NCBI RefSeq assembly: GCF_003347515.1
Contig: NZ_QEII01000324.1
Span: 1-64,000 of the forward strand
DNA length: 64,000 nt
Source of the DNA: Rhodoferax ferrireducens
GTDB taxonomy: Bacteria; Pseudomonadota; Gammaproteobacteria; Burkholderiales; Burkholderiaceae_C
Direction of reading: 5' to 3'
Each line of letters opens with the position of its first letter. Positions within the stretch are counted from its first letter, which is position 1. Under the pieces are notes generated by a model. That model saw only the letters and a list, made by a program, of their open reading frames with translations, was not told where the DNA came from and made no database searches. This document shows positions 1-8,290 of the stretch, in pieces. The translations under genes were made by a program, and so were the position numbers.

Positions 1-66
1 CCGGATCATTTCAACGACTTGCAGCTTGAAGCTCGCGTCAAAGACTCTTCGTTTTGATTTCGTCAC
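1..66 (-). CDS. IS3-family transposase OrfA, N-terminal fragment
   Basis: Reading leftward from a GTG at 66, the first 22 codons encode a start of the form VTKSKRRVFDASFKLQVVEM. This matches the beginning of IS3-family OrfA proteins, which carry a helix-turn-helix that binds the element ends. The gene leaves the window after 22 codons, so its length, intactness and the following orfB cannot be judged. The terminal inverted repeat of the insertion sequence should lie a little to the right, but I could not fix its position. Confidence 0.6.
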   Translation of the reverse strand, partial: MTKSKRRVFDASFKLQVVEMIR

Positions 67-895
67 GTTTATTTTCTCAGGTGATTTCCACCTATCTGTG
101 TGTACGAAGTTATTAGATCAGGACAGTATGCGTTTTGGGAAGGTGGGGTCATAGCTGGCTGAGTTCGGGTCAAGCCACCCATATACGGTCGACCGTCCAA
201 CACCGATTTTCGGTGGGACCGCTTTCATGCGCAGTATGTGGCGATAGGTTTGAATTTGATTTGTCATCTTTGGAACTCCTTTTAATTGACTACCCTGATT
301 GGGTAAATCTATTGTTATCGGATTTCAATTGATTTTTGGTATTGCTGCTTGCACACGTTAGATGTCTGCTTGCAGACCGGTAATCCCTATTGACGTTCTC
401 GTGCCATCGGTTTATCGGTTGGAGGGGGCTACGCAAACCTGCCGAAAATCCTTGCTTGACTGGCGCAAGTGACATGGGGGAATGGATGCTCTAGACAAAT
501 GAGAGTCAGGAGTGGCGCTATTGGACAAAGGCTGGAAATTGCAGATTGCCGTACCAGTGTCAATGCGTATTCCAGCCTCTGATGGACGGCGTTTCAGGCA
601 GAACGCTATTTGTGAGCCTTTTATCTGTGCCGTGAAGGCTTTCAGGATAGATGCCAACTGTTTAGCGATGGCTGTAAATGCGGAAGCTTTGCGTTGCAGT
701 GATGGGGAGAAGAGCAGTCTGACGGCTCTATTCAACGTATAGCCGTTGAAAGTTAGAAATTGACCCAGCTGATCCGTGTCGTGGAGGCGGCAGTGAGTCG
801 CTTCACTATGCCGGTTGCCGGGCGCATGCCGTGCGTCTAATTTAACAGCTGTTTACACAAAACTCGGGACATCCTATTGGCCCCCCATCTGGTGT
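67..895. other. Gene-poor stretch in the island
   Basis: No convincing gene is visible. The open frames here are under 110 codons, overlap on both strands, lack good ribosome binding sites and show no recognisable protein motif. The left part probably contains the end of the IS3-type element. The rest looks like decayed island DNA. Confidence 0.5.
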
Positions 896-1594
896 TTATG
901 CAGCACTTTTTAGTTTGGCTTGTTTTCTGTCTGGAAAGAGCGATTTTGCGTCCGGCATTCCTTTTAGCCAATCGTAAATCGTTTTTTCAGCTTGCTGTTC
1001 GGAGAGCGCTTGCTTTTTTTGACTGGCGTACGCCATCACCTGTTTCTTAATTGCACGGGCTGCATTTAACCGGGAAGCCCAACCTTTTTCCAGCGGGCGG
1101 GAATCTCGTGCAAGTCTGAACGCCTCATCCTTTATTTCTTTATATTTTATTTCGGCCCTAGCTGTACCGCCCTTTGAGGGCGCAATCTTCCTGGCGGCTT
1201 GAATTGTTTTTTCTCTAATCGCCTCAATCCCTTGACCTGCCAACGTCACGCCACACCAGTAGCGAGCATCTGCCATGTAGGACCACGCCAATTCACGTTC
1301 ATTCAATTCGTATGCCTTCATGGCCCGCACGTAATGTGCGCATGAAATTAGCATTGGCCCGTATTTGAAGTCTGCGGGTGTACCTGAGCTATGAATTTTC
1401 TTGAGATCCTCAAGAATTTCATCACCGCTCATGCTGCCTTCAACGGACATGCGGTTGACAAATTTATCGATGAAATCTTTCTCAGTCTGACCTGGATTTG
1501 ACATGATGTAGAAATTTGCCAGTTCCAATATATTTTGAACTCCCAACTTCTCAATCGCTGGCTGTTCCCTTGATTGGCGGCTTTCGTCATTCAT
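896..1594 (-). CDS. Hypothetical island protein, 232 aa
   Basis: I do not recognise a named family. The product is 232 residues, soluble and mostly helical by composition, with a lysine-rich C-terminal third. A tryptophan/tyrosine patch (ELAWSYMADARYWCGVTLAG) around residues 100-120 is the most distinctive segment. It lies about 70 bp downstream of the integrase on the same strand, so it may be co-transcribed with it as an island accessory gene. No signal peptide or membrane segment is apparent. It could help excision or simply be cargo. Confidence 0.6.
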   Translation of the reverse strand: MNDESRQSREQPAIEKLGVQNILELANFYIMSNPGQTEKDFIDKFVNRMSVEGSMSGDEILEDLKKIHSSGTPADFKYGPMLISCAHYVRAMKAYELNERELAWSYMADARYWCGVTLAGQGIEAIREKTIQAARKIAPSKGGTARAEIKYKEIKDEAFRLARDSRPLEKGWASRLNAARAIKKQVMAYASQKKQALSEQQAEKTIYDWLKGMPDAKSLFPDRKQAKLKSAA

Positions 1595-1666
1595 TGTTTG
1601 TTTCCGTGGTCTAGTAATTGCGAAATATTAGATCATGAATGACCGTGGCTTTCGGGCCGTATGCCG

Positions 1667-3151
1667 TCAGATTGTTGAGAAGACCAGATCGGTCAGCTTT
1701 TGACCTAAGGTGTCGAATGCCTGTGCCTGTTCTGCTTGGCGTCGATCTTGAATGTAAACACCGCTCATGCCTTGTTTGATGTGGTTTTCGCATTCATTGA
1801 TCACGTCGTTTGATATTCCCAACTGACTCATCATGGTTGAGGTCGTGCGGCGCAAGTCATGTGCGGTCCAGCGGCCACCCGCAAGTGCCAGTGCATCGAC
1901 TGCCTTGGTGCGATTCATCATGCGCTCATCGGCGCTGCGTTGCCTGTCCGCCAGTTGTTTGCCGAACGATTTAATGCAAACTGGTCCGGCGCCTCGACTG
2001 TCAGGGAACACCCATGGCAGCGGCTTACCGGTTACGCGGTCGGTTTCGCGCAGTGCGGCAAGTTCGGAAAATTGCGTCAATGCAAATTTACTGAGATGGA
2101 TCTGATGATCACGCTGATTTTTGGTGGTGGGCATATACCAGGTTCGTGCCACAGAATCGACAAAGCCTAATTGCACTGCGCCAGACTTCTGCACCAAGTT
2201 GTGCTCATCTACCACAGCTTGCAATGCCTGTTGATTTGACTTGGCATCGACCCACACCGCCCCCATCAACTCGCCGATGCGGCATCCCGTTGCCAGTATT
2301 AACCAAAGTCCGAGCACGGTGCGTCTGTTTAAATTGGCCATGGGTAGCTGCTTGACCAAAGCCTTTAATTCACTGTCGGTCAGGACCCGGTCACGTTTGA
2401 TGTCTTTGCCGCCGATTTTCCGTTTGCTGATCAACTCGATTGGGCTGTGTTCAATGATTTCACGCTCGGCCGCAAACCGAAACATCTGCTTCAAGTCGGC
2501 TAGCAGCATGTTGGCGGTGCGCAACTTCCCCTCGGCCTTGACTGCATCGAGAATTGACAACACGTCCGCCTTGCGTATATCCATGACAGCGACATCGCCG
2601 AAGTCCCCAAAGACCCGCCGCTCAAACTGCTCACGCACATACTGGCCACCATCCTTGCGCCCGATGCGTTTGCCGTCACCGCCGATATGCGGTGCCAACT
2701 CGGTGGATGCCCAGCGCTCGAAAACCTGACGCACCGTCAATCGACGTTGTTTGTCCAGTTCGGCTTGTTGCTCAGCCGCTTCGGCTGTACGCTTTTCTTT
2801 GTCAGCCTGGTCGCGAGCCGTTTCGATGGCTTCCAGTCTGTTGGCTTCGACCGTGGCGAAGTGCTGTCGCAGGTCGCGGGCTCCATTTTTGTATTGCTTT
2901 GACCAGCCTGCGGCAATCTCCCGTGCTGCGGCCAGGGTGAAATAGCCTTCGCGGCCTTTGGAGTCATACGCACCAACGGGCAGGGTGTCTCGCTGGCCTG
3001 TGCTGGTGGTATAACGAAAATAGAACGAACGTTCGCCACTGGCCGTGATCCGGCCCATGAACCGTCCGGCACCTCGCGGCGCGGGGTCGATGAACCATTG
3101 GTCAGCGCCGTTCGCTTTTGACCCCATTTCCTTGTCTGTGATGATGCCCAT
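1667..3151 (-). CDS. P4-like tyrosine integrase
   Basis: Tyrosine recombinase that would integrate and excise the island at a tRNA gene. The chosen ATG gives 494 residues, in line with P4-type integrases, and has GAGAAAG about 8 bases upstream. An upstream in-frame ATG at 3268 would add 39 residues encoded by direct repeats, so it is unlikely. The N-terminal ~100 residues resemble the DUF4102 arm-binding domain, followed by a charged helix (105-140) and the core-binding domain. Catalytic residues visible: Arg291 (GCRIGEL), His431 and Arg434 (HDLRR), His457 and Tyr466 (GVYIQ). It is adjacent to the tRNA-fragment attachment site. It appears intact. Confidence 0.9.
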   Translation of the reverse strand: MGIITDKEMGSKANGADQWFIDPAPRGAGRFMGRITASGERSFYFRYTTSTGQRDTLPVGAYDSKGREGYFTLAAAREIAAGWSKQYKNGARDLRQHFATVEANRLEAIETARDQADKEKRTAEAAEQQAELDKQRRLTVRQVFERWASTELAPHIGGDGKRIGRKDGGQYVREQFERRVFGDFGDVAVMDIRKADVLSILDAVKAEGKLRTANMLLADLKQMFRFAAEREIIEHSPIELISKRKIGGKDIKRDRVLTDSELKALVKQLPMANLNRRTVLGLWLILATGCRIGELMGAVWVDAKSNQQALQAVVDEHNLVQKSGAVQLGFVDSVARTWYMPTTKNQRDHQIHLSKFALTQFSELAALRETDRVTGKPLPWVFPDSRGAGPVCIKSFGKQLADRQRSADERMMNRTKAVDALALAGGRWTAHDLRRTTSTMMSQLGISNDVINECENHIKQGMSGVYIQDRRQAEQAQAFDTLGQKLTDLVFSTI

Positions 3152-3164
3152 GTTGTACTTTCTC

Positions 3165-3217
3165 GTTGCCGTCTGGTTACCGTTTCTTCCGGCTGGTTGC
3201 CGTTCGGTTACCGTTTC
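3165..3217. repeat. Direct repeats upstream of the integrase (possible arm-type sites)
   Basis: Near-identical decamers of consensus GGTT(A/G)CCGTT occur at about 3175, 3195 and 3206, with a weaker copy (CGTTGCCGTC) at 3165. The two best copies extend to GGTTACCGTTTC. They lie just before the integrase start, between the gene and the attachment site, where arm-type integrase binding sites are expected. The function is inferred from position. Confidence 0.5.
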
Positions 3218-3341
3218 TCGCTGGCTTTCATTGTACGGGTTTGGTACGCATTGGACACTTAATTTCACTAAGTAATTGATTTATAAAGATATTTATTCAA
3301 TCTCTGGATTTGATCGGACGTCGTCGGATGCTCATTCTATT

Positions 3342-3388
3342 GACTACGAACCAAGGGGTAGTGGGTTCAATTCCTGCCAGCCGCACCA
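3342..3388 (+). other. tRNA 3' end fragment, island attachment site
   Basis: The sequence ends in a T arm (GTGGG-TTCAATT-CCTGC), a 3' acceptor strand CAGCCGC, A and CCA, but no matching 5' acceptor GCGGCTG is found upstream. It is therefore a partial tRNA left by integration. The loop CTACGAA suggests tRNA-Arg(ACG). The acceptor arm would also fit a tRNA-Leu whose variable arm is ACTAC...GTAGT. I cannot decide between them. Confidence 0.6.
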
Positions 3389-3394
3389 AAAAGT

Positions 3395-3431
3395 AAAGGT
3401 CTGCAACTGAAAAGTTGCAGACCTTTTTCTT
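3395..3431 (+). terminator. Rho-independent terminator after the tRNA fragment
   Basis: AAAGGTCTGCAACT pairs with AGTTGCAGACCTTT around a GAAA loop and runs into T-rich sequence. It is the natural terminator of the tRNA gene, displaced here with its 3' end. Confidence 0.85.
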
Positions 3432-3478
3432 TTGTATTTTCTAGAATACACGCCAATAATCTATTCGATTAAATCGCA

Positions 3479-4051
3479 ATGAACAAGGCTTTCACCAAGG
3501 AATCCGACGAAGCGGACGACGATGATCCGCAATTGCCTTTGGCCCTGTCTGGCGGAAAGAACTACATCACGCCTCAAGGCTATGCCAGGATTCGTGGCGA
3601 ACTGCTGGACTTGATTGATAACGAGCGCCCCAAGGTGGTGGAGATCGTGCATTGGGCTGCCAGCAATGGCGACCGATCCGAAAACGGCGACTACATCTAT
3701 GGCAAGAAACGTTTACGCGAGATTGATCGGCGAATTCGGTTTCTGACAAAACGTCTTGAAATCATGGAGGTCTCGGATCCCTCGGTGCATCACGGCAGTG
3801 ACCAGATATTCTTTGGTGCGACCGTGACTTATATTGACGACGCTGGCGTGCAGCGAACAGTCACCATTTTGGGCGTCGATGAGGCTGATAGTTCGTTGGC
3901 GCAGGTCAGCTGGGTGTCGCCCATTGCCAGAACATTGTTGAAAGCCCGGACCGGGGACGTTCTGCAGCTGGTGACGCCCGCCGGTATTGTTGAGATCGAA
4001 GTCCTCAGCGTTCAATACCCTGTGCCGGGTCCGAACGGATCTACTGTGTGA
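3479..4051 (+). CDS. greB: Transcription elongation factor GreB
   Basis: GreB enters the RNA polymerase secondary channel and stimulates cleavage of backtracked RNA. The 190-residue product has a charged N-terminal extension of about 28 residues and then the GreA/GreB coiled-coil domain (YITPQGYARIRGEL; NGDRSENGDYIYGKKRLREID). It ends with the C-terminal FKBP-like domain (FGATVTYIDD, GDVLQLVTPAG). The tip acidic residues lie in the SENGDY segment. It is convergent with spoT and their 3' ends overlap by 11 bp. The Shine-Dalgarno is weak, so the start is slightly uncertain. Confidence 0.93.
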   Translation: MNKAFTKESDEADDDDPQLPLALSGGKNYITPQGYARIRGELLDLIDNERPKVVEIVHWAASNGDRSENGDYIYGKKRLREIDRRIRFLTKRLEIMEVSDPSVHHGSDQIFFGATVTYIDDAGVQRTVTILGVDEADSSLAQVSWVSPIARTLLKARTGDVLQLVTPAGIVEIEVLSVQYPVPGPNGSTV

Positions 4052-6317
4052 TTTTGGCGCGCTGCGCCTTGAGCACCGACGGGGTTCTTCTCAGATTGCG
4101 CAGCGCAACTTCTAGCTGGTTGCGGTCACGCACGGCAATGATAAAGCGCAAATCCGTAGCATCCTGCGCGGCTTCGTCTTCCATGTTGATGTGCGTAATG
4201 TCCGCCTCGGCGGTTGCCAACGCAGCCGCCACACGGGCCAATACGCCCTTGCCATTGGTGACCGTCACCAATACCTCGGTTTCAAAAGTACGAACAGGCT
4301 CATCAGACCACTCCACGTTGATAAACCGCTCACTGTCTTTGTGTTTGAGTCGCACGGCAACCGTGCAGTCGTCGGCGTGCACGATCAAACCTTCGCCGCG
4401 TCCGAGGTAGCCGACAATGCCGTCACCCGGCACGGGCCTACAGCACGGTGCAAACTTGACGGACGAGTTTTCGCTTCCATCCAGAACGATGCCGCCTTGC
4501 GACACCATGTCGTTCGCTGTAAAGCGCTCACGCGTGAGCAATACGGCGTCGTGCTTTTCGCCACTGTCAGTCAGCAGAGTGAGCAAACGCTTGGCGACAA
4601 TACTGGCAATTCGTTTGCCCAAGCCAATATCCGTCAACAGCTCGGATCTGTTTTTGTTGCCACTGAACCGAAGTAGCTTTTCCCAAATTTGCTGATTATT
4701 CCCCGTATCATCCGGCAGTTTTTCAATGCCCTCGGCGCGCAGTGCCTGTGTCAGCATTTTCTCGCCCATCCCTTCGGAATCTGCCTGCGCTAGTGTTTTG
4801 AGGTGCTGGCGAATTTTTGAACGCGCACGAGCTGTACGAACAAAGCCAAGCCAAGCCGGGTTGGGTGTAGATACCGGCGCCGTGACAATTTCAATGACAT
4901 CGCCATTTTTGAGCTCGGTACGCAATGGCACTTGTTCGCCATTAATTTTTGCCGCCAGGGTCCTGTCTCCGACGTTGCTGTGAATTGCGTAGGCAAAGTC
5001 CACCACCGTCGCTCCTCTTGGCAACGCCATGATTTGGCTCTTGGGCGTCAGAACATACACAGCATCGGGGAATAGATCGACTTTGACATGGTCCCAGAAT
5101 TCAGCGGCATCCCGCGTTTCATCCTGGATTTCCAGAAGTGACTGTAGCCACTTGGAGCTCAGCCGGTCGCCACTGGTCGTCTCAGCCGGGTTGTTGACCT
5201 TATAGAGCCAGTGTGCGGCCACGCCCGACTCGGCAACGATGTGCATGGCTTCGGTCCGCACCTGAAATTCCACATTGACGCCGGAGGGGCCGACCAGCGT
5301 GGTGTGAAGTGACTGATAGCCATTGATCTTGCCAATGGCAATGTGATCCTTGAACTTGCCGGGTACCGGCTTGTAGAGCTGGTGCAGGGTGCCAAGTGCC
5401 GTGTAGCAATCAATCACAGTGGGAGCAATGACCCGGAAACCATAGATGTCAGTTACCTGGGCAAAGCTCAGGTGTTTTTCATGCATCTTCTGGTAAATCG
5501 AATACAGTGTTTTTTCCCGTCCAGCAATCCTGACTTTCATGCCACTGCTGGTGAATGCGGTCTCAACCTCCCGCTGCACTTTCTGAATCAGGTCCCGTCG
5601 GCGACTGCGTGCTTTGGCGACGGCTTTGGACAAAATAGCGAAGCGCCAGGGCCGCAAATGACAAAAAGCGAGGTTCTGCAGCTCCCGATAGGTCTGGTTC
5701 AAGCCCAGACGATGCGCAATAGGGGCGTAGATGTCCAGAGTTTCAGAGGCGATGCGTCCCCACTTTTCGCGCGGCGCATCTGATAGCGTACGCATGTTGT
5801 GGGTTCGATCCGCCAATTTGATCAGGATGACGCGCACATCGCGCGCCATGGCCAAAAGCATTTTGCGAAACGATTCGGCCTGATTTTCTTCCCGGGTATT
5901 GAAATGCAGTTTGTCGAGTTTGGTCAGTCCATCCACGAGTTCGGCCACCGGGGAGCCAAAGCGTTCAATCAATTCAATCTTCGTGACGCTGCAATCCTCC
6001 AGTGCATCGTGGAGGAGCGCTGCCATCAGGGCCTGGGCATCCAGTTTCCATTCCGCGCATTGGGCCGCGACCGCGATGGGGTGCGTGATGTACGGTTCGC
6101 CGCTGTTGCGCAGCTGCCCTAGGTGCGCTTGATCGGCAAACCGGTAGGCCAAGCGTACATGCTCAAGATCAGTCGGCGACAGGTAATCGAGTTTTGCCGT
6201 CAGACTGGCGAAACTGGCCGCCGCCGCATTAGCTGCGGCGGGACTGGGCGCTGGTACGAGACCGATTGCGCCCGCGGATGGAGCCTTGCTGAAAGACGAT
6301 TTGAGAAGTGTACTCAC
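4041..6317 (-). CDS. spoT: Bifunctional (p)ppGpp synthetase/hydrolase SpoT
   Basis: The enzyme makes and hydrolyses the stringent-response alarmone (p)ppGpp. The 758-residue protein has the full RelA/SpoT order. The HD hydrolase domain contains an intact HDALED, so hydrolysis is expected. The synthetase domain follows (YGFRVIAP, GYQSLHTTLVGPSG), then TGS (DLFPDAVYVLTPKSQIMALP), a cysteine-containing linker (FAPCCRPVPGDGIVGYLGRG) and a C-terminal ACT domain. Gene order gmk-rpoZ-spoT is the common proteobacterial one. A hairpin lies between rpoZ and spoT, so spoT probably depends on read-through or its own promoter. Confidence 0.96.
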   Translation of the reverse strand: MSTLLKSSFSKAPSAGAIGLVPAPSPAAANAAAASFASLTAKLDYLSPTDLEHVRLAYRFADQAHLGQLRNSGEPYITHPIAVAAQCAEWKLDAQALMAALLHDALEDCSVTKIELIERFGSPVAELVDGLTKLDKLHFNTREENQAESFRKMLLAMARDVRVILIKLADRTHNMRTLSDAPREKWGRIASETLDIYAPIAHRLGLNQTYRELQNLAFCHLRPWRFAILSKAVAKARSRRRDLIQKVQREVETAFTSSGMKVRIAGREKTLYSIYQKMHEKHLSFAQVTDIYGFRVIAPTVIDCYTALGTLHQLYKPVPGKFKDHIAIGKINGYQSLHTTLVGPSGVNVEFQVRTEAMHIVAESGVAAHWLYKVNNPAETTSGDRLSSKWLQSLLEIQDETRDAAEFWDHVKVDLFPDAVYVLTPKSQIMALPRGATVVDFAYAIHSNVGDRTLAAKINGEQVPLRTELKNGDVIEIVTAPVSTPNPAWLGFVRTARARSKIRQHLKTLAQADSEGMGEKMLTQALRAEGIEKLPDDTGNNQQIWEKLLRFSGNKNRSELLTDIGLGKRIASIVAKRLLTLLTDSGEKHDAVLLTRERFTANDMVSQGGIVLDGSENSSVKFAPCCRPVPGDGIVGYLGRGEGLIVHADDCTVAVRLKHKDSERFINVEWSDEPVRTFETEVLVTVTNGKGVLARVAAALATAEADITHINMEDEAAQDATDLRFIIAVRDRNQLEVALRNLRRTPSVLKAQRAKITQ

Positions 6318-6361
6318 CCCTCAAATATAGCGTGCAGCCGGCAGTTTGTGATTTTCCAATG

Positions 6362-6388
6362 AAAAAGCACCGTGAACGGTGCTTTTTC
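6362..6388 (-). terminator. Hairpin terminator between rpoZ and spoT
   Basis: AAAAAGCACCG, a short loop and CGGTGCTTTTT form a symmetric stem with A and T flanks, so it could terminate in either direction. It sits just after the rpoZ stop and 45 bp before the spoT start. It may reduce read-through into spoT. Confidence 0.75.
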
Positions 6389-6404
6389 GCGACTTCAAAA
6401 GCCC

Positions 6405-6608
6405 TTACAGCGGTACTTTTTTCAGCATTTCCAGACCCACTTTGCCCGCAGCAATTTCGCGCAGAGCTGTGACAGCAGGCTTGTTCTTGCAGTCAACCTT
6501 GGGCGCGTGGCCTTGGCTCAGCATGCGCGCACGATAAGTTGCGGCCAATACCAGCTGGAAGCGATTGGGGATCTGCACGAGGCAGTCTTCGACGGTAATA
6601 CGGGCCAT
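6405..6608 (-). CDS. rpoZ: RNA polymerase omega subunit
   Basis: Omega assists assembly of the beta' subunit and contributes to the ppGpp site on RNA polymerase. At 67 residues it has the expected length for betaproteobacteria and starts MARITVEDCL, the family signature, followed by RFQLVLAATYRARML. It lies 28 bp downstream of gmk on the same strand, the classical gmk-rpoZ-spoT arrangement. It is complete. Confidence 0.96.
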   Translation of the reverse strand: MARITVEDCLVQIPNRFQLVLAATYRARMLSQGHAPKVDCKNKPAVTALREIAAGKVGLEMLKKVPL

Positions 6609-6636
6609 GAAATTCTCCGAAAGACAGGGGTAAACA

Positions 6637-7257
6637 CTAAGGGATGTTCAGTGCTTTGAATGTTTCAGCTCTTGCGCGACGTTGCGCCGAGAACTTGAGT
6701 CGCTGAGAGTGAACGATTGCCTTGAGGTCAAAAAGCGCCCGGTCAAACAACTCGTTAATTATAACGAAGTCGAATTGTTGAACCTGAGCGACCTCAATCG
6801 CTGCATTTTTGAGCCGCAATTCGATGACTTCGGGGGAATCCTCGCCACGGCGTTCCAATCGGGCGCGCAACTCATCCCAACTGGGTGGCAAGATGAAGAT
6901 GCTGATGGCGTTGGCGAAAATCTTTTTGATCTGAATGGCGCCTTGAAAGTCGATTTCAAGAATGACATCTGCGCCCTGATTCATGCGCTCTTCAATCGCT
7001 TTTCTGGAGGTTCCATACCGGTGGTTGTGCACATTGGCCCATTCCACAAAAGCCCCAGCTTGCACCATGGCATCAAATTCAGACTCAGACACGAAAAAAT
7101 ATTCGCGACCGTGTTTTTCCTGCCCTCTGGGCGCACGCGTCGTGTGCGAAACCGAGGGTTGCACATGCGAGTCAAGTTCCAGCAGGGCCTTGACCAGACT
7201 GGATTTTCCGGCGCCGCTGGGGGCCGCAACAACAAACAAATTTCCGGGGTATTCCAT
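6637..7257 (-). CDS. gmk: Guanylate kinase
   Basis: Phosphorylates GMP to GDP with ATP in purine nucleotide metabolism. The product is 206 residues, the usual length. It shows the P-loop APSGAGKSSL near the N-terminus, the GMP-binding segment SVSHTTRAPRGQEKHGREYFF, and the later ILEIDFQGA and lid region. It lies between yicC and rpoZ in the same direction, a widely conserved neighbourhood that links nucleotide supply with (p)ppGpp metabolism. Confidence 0.96.
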   Translation of the reverse strand: MEYPGNLFVVAAPSGAGKSSLVKALLELDSHVQPSVSHTTRAPRGQEKHGREYFFVSESEFDAMVQAGAFVEWANVHNHRYGTSRKAIEERMNQGADVILEIDFQGAIQIKKIFANAISIFILPPSWDELRARLERRGEDSPEVIELRLKNAAIEVAQVQQFDFVIINELFDRALFDLKAIVHSQRLKFSAQRRARAETFKALNIP

Positions 7258-7295
7258 GAGAGAAGCAGCTTTTGAGGACGATTGACAGGGTCGTC

Positions 7296-8213
7296 TTATT
7301 CTATGTTCTGCACCTGCTCGCGCATTTGCTCGATCAGTACTTTCATGTCCACTGAAATATGGGTCAACTCCAGTGCAGCAGATTTCGAACCCATGGTATT
7401 GGCTTCCCGGTGCAATTCCTGAATCAGAAAATCGAGTCGCTTTCCAATTTCGCCGCCTTTGTTGATTAGCCGTTCAAGCTCATCCAGGTGGGAGTTCAGG
7501 CGGGTGATTTCTTCAGCGACATCAATGCGAATGGCAAAAGCCGTGGCTTCGGTCAGTGCCCGATCCTGTGCCGCCTCCGGCAACACCGTCCCTTCGGTCA
7601 AGGCCATGGCATCTCGCCAGCGCTCCATGAAGCGCTGCCGCTGCTGCGCTACCAGCTGCGGTACCAAGGGTATGGCTTGCTCTGCCAGTGCACGGAGCTG
7701 GCCGATACGTTCCAGCAACATGGTAGCCAGTCGTGCCCCCTCGCGTTGGCGCGCTAACAGCAGTTCTTGCACGGTTTTTTCAGCGAGAGAAAGAATGTCT
7801 TCGCGCCAGTCGCGGGCGGAGGTCTGTTCATTGACGGACAGGCGGATGACGTCAGCGACGCTCAAAGGTCTGGCATCAGGCAGCCAGGCTTTGACACTGT
7901 CCTGCACGGCGTTGAGCCGTTGCAGCATGCGGGGTGTCGGGTCCACCACGGTGTTCTGGGTCGTGGACTCAATGGCGGCACGTACTTCAACCTTGCCGCG
8001 CTTGAGTCGTCCGACAACAAGTTCCCGAAGCGCGGGCTCGTATTGACGCAGTTCTTCGGGCAAACGAAATGACAGGTCCAGAAAGCGGCTGTTGACAGAC
8101 CGGATTTCCAGCCCGAGATGGCTGGGGAGGGCGTTTCTGGACTCGGGCTCGGTGGTTGAATTGGCTGTGCTGTGCTGGGCACTGGCATAGCCAGTCATGC
8201 TGTAAACTGGCAT
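7296..8213 (-). CDS. YicC/YloC-family endoribonuclease
   Basis: Members of this family are endoribonucleases involved in RNA turnover and stress survival. The 305-residue protein begins MPVYSMTGYASA, the hallmark N-terminus. It has LEIRSVNSRFLDLSFRLPEELR in the N-terminal domain and ends with the DUF1732 motif (LIQELHREANTMGSKSA, ISVDMKVLIEQMREQVQN). It lies upstream of gmk, as in many proteobacteria, and is divergent from the kinase gene at 8291 with about 77 bp between them. Confidence 0.92.
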   Translation of the reverse strand: MPVYSMTGYASAQHSTANSTTEPESRNALPSHLGLEIRSVNSRFLDLSFRLPEELRQYEPALRELVVGRLKRGKVEVRAAIESTTQNTVVDPTPRMLQRLNAVQDSVKAWLPDARPLSVADVIRLSVNEQTSARDWREDILSLAEKTVQELLLARQREGARLATMLLERIGQLRALAEQAIPLVPQLVAQQRQRFMERWRDAMALTEGTVLPEAAQDRALTEATAFAIRIDVAEEITRLNSHLDELERLINKGGEIGKRLDFLIQELHREANTMGSKSAALELTHISVDMKVLIEQMREQVQNIE

Positions 8214-8290
8214 CGCGACTCTTTGATCAATGGAACGTGCCTGAGAATAACCCGGTTCAGGCAGTCCGGACAGGAGCTCACCCGAAAATT

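Larger units (their letters stand above)
1..3388. mobile_element. End of an integrated genomic island (partial)
   Basis: The stretch holds an IS3-type orfA start, an unknown gene and a P4-like tyrosine integrase. It stops at a tRNA 3' end lacking its own 5' half, followed by ordinary chromosomal genes (greB, spoT). This is the usual picture of an element inserted at a tRNA 3' end, with the remainder running off the left edge of the window. The right boundary is set by the tRNA fragment; the left boundary is not visible. Confidence 0.7.

Noticed and set aside
412..742. Overlapping frames of 107 and 76 codons on opposite strands
   Set aside because: No ribosome binding site, no motif and mutual overlap; probably non-coding island DNA.
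3301..3388. Complete tRNA or tmRNA gene
   Set aside because: No 5' acceptor strand complementary to CAGCCGC and no D arm upstream; only the 3' part is present.
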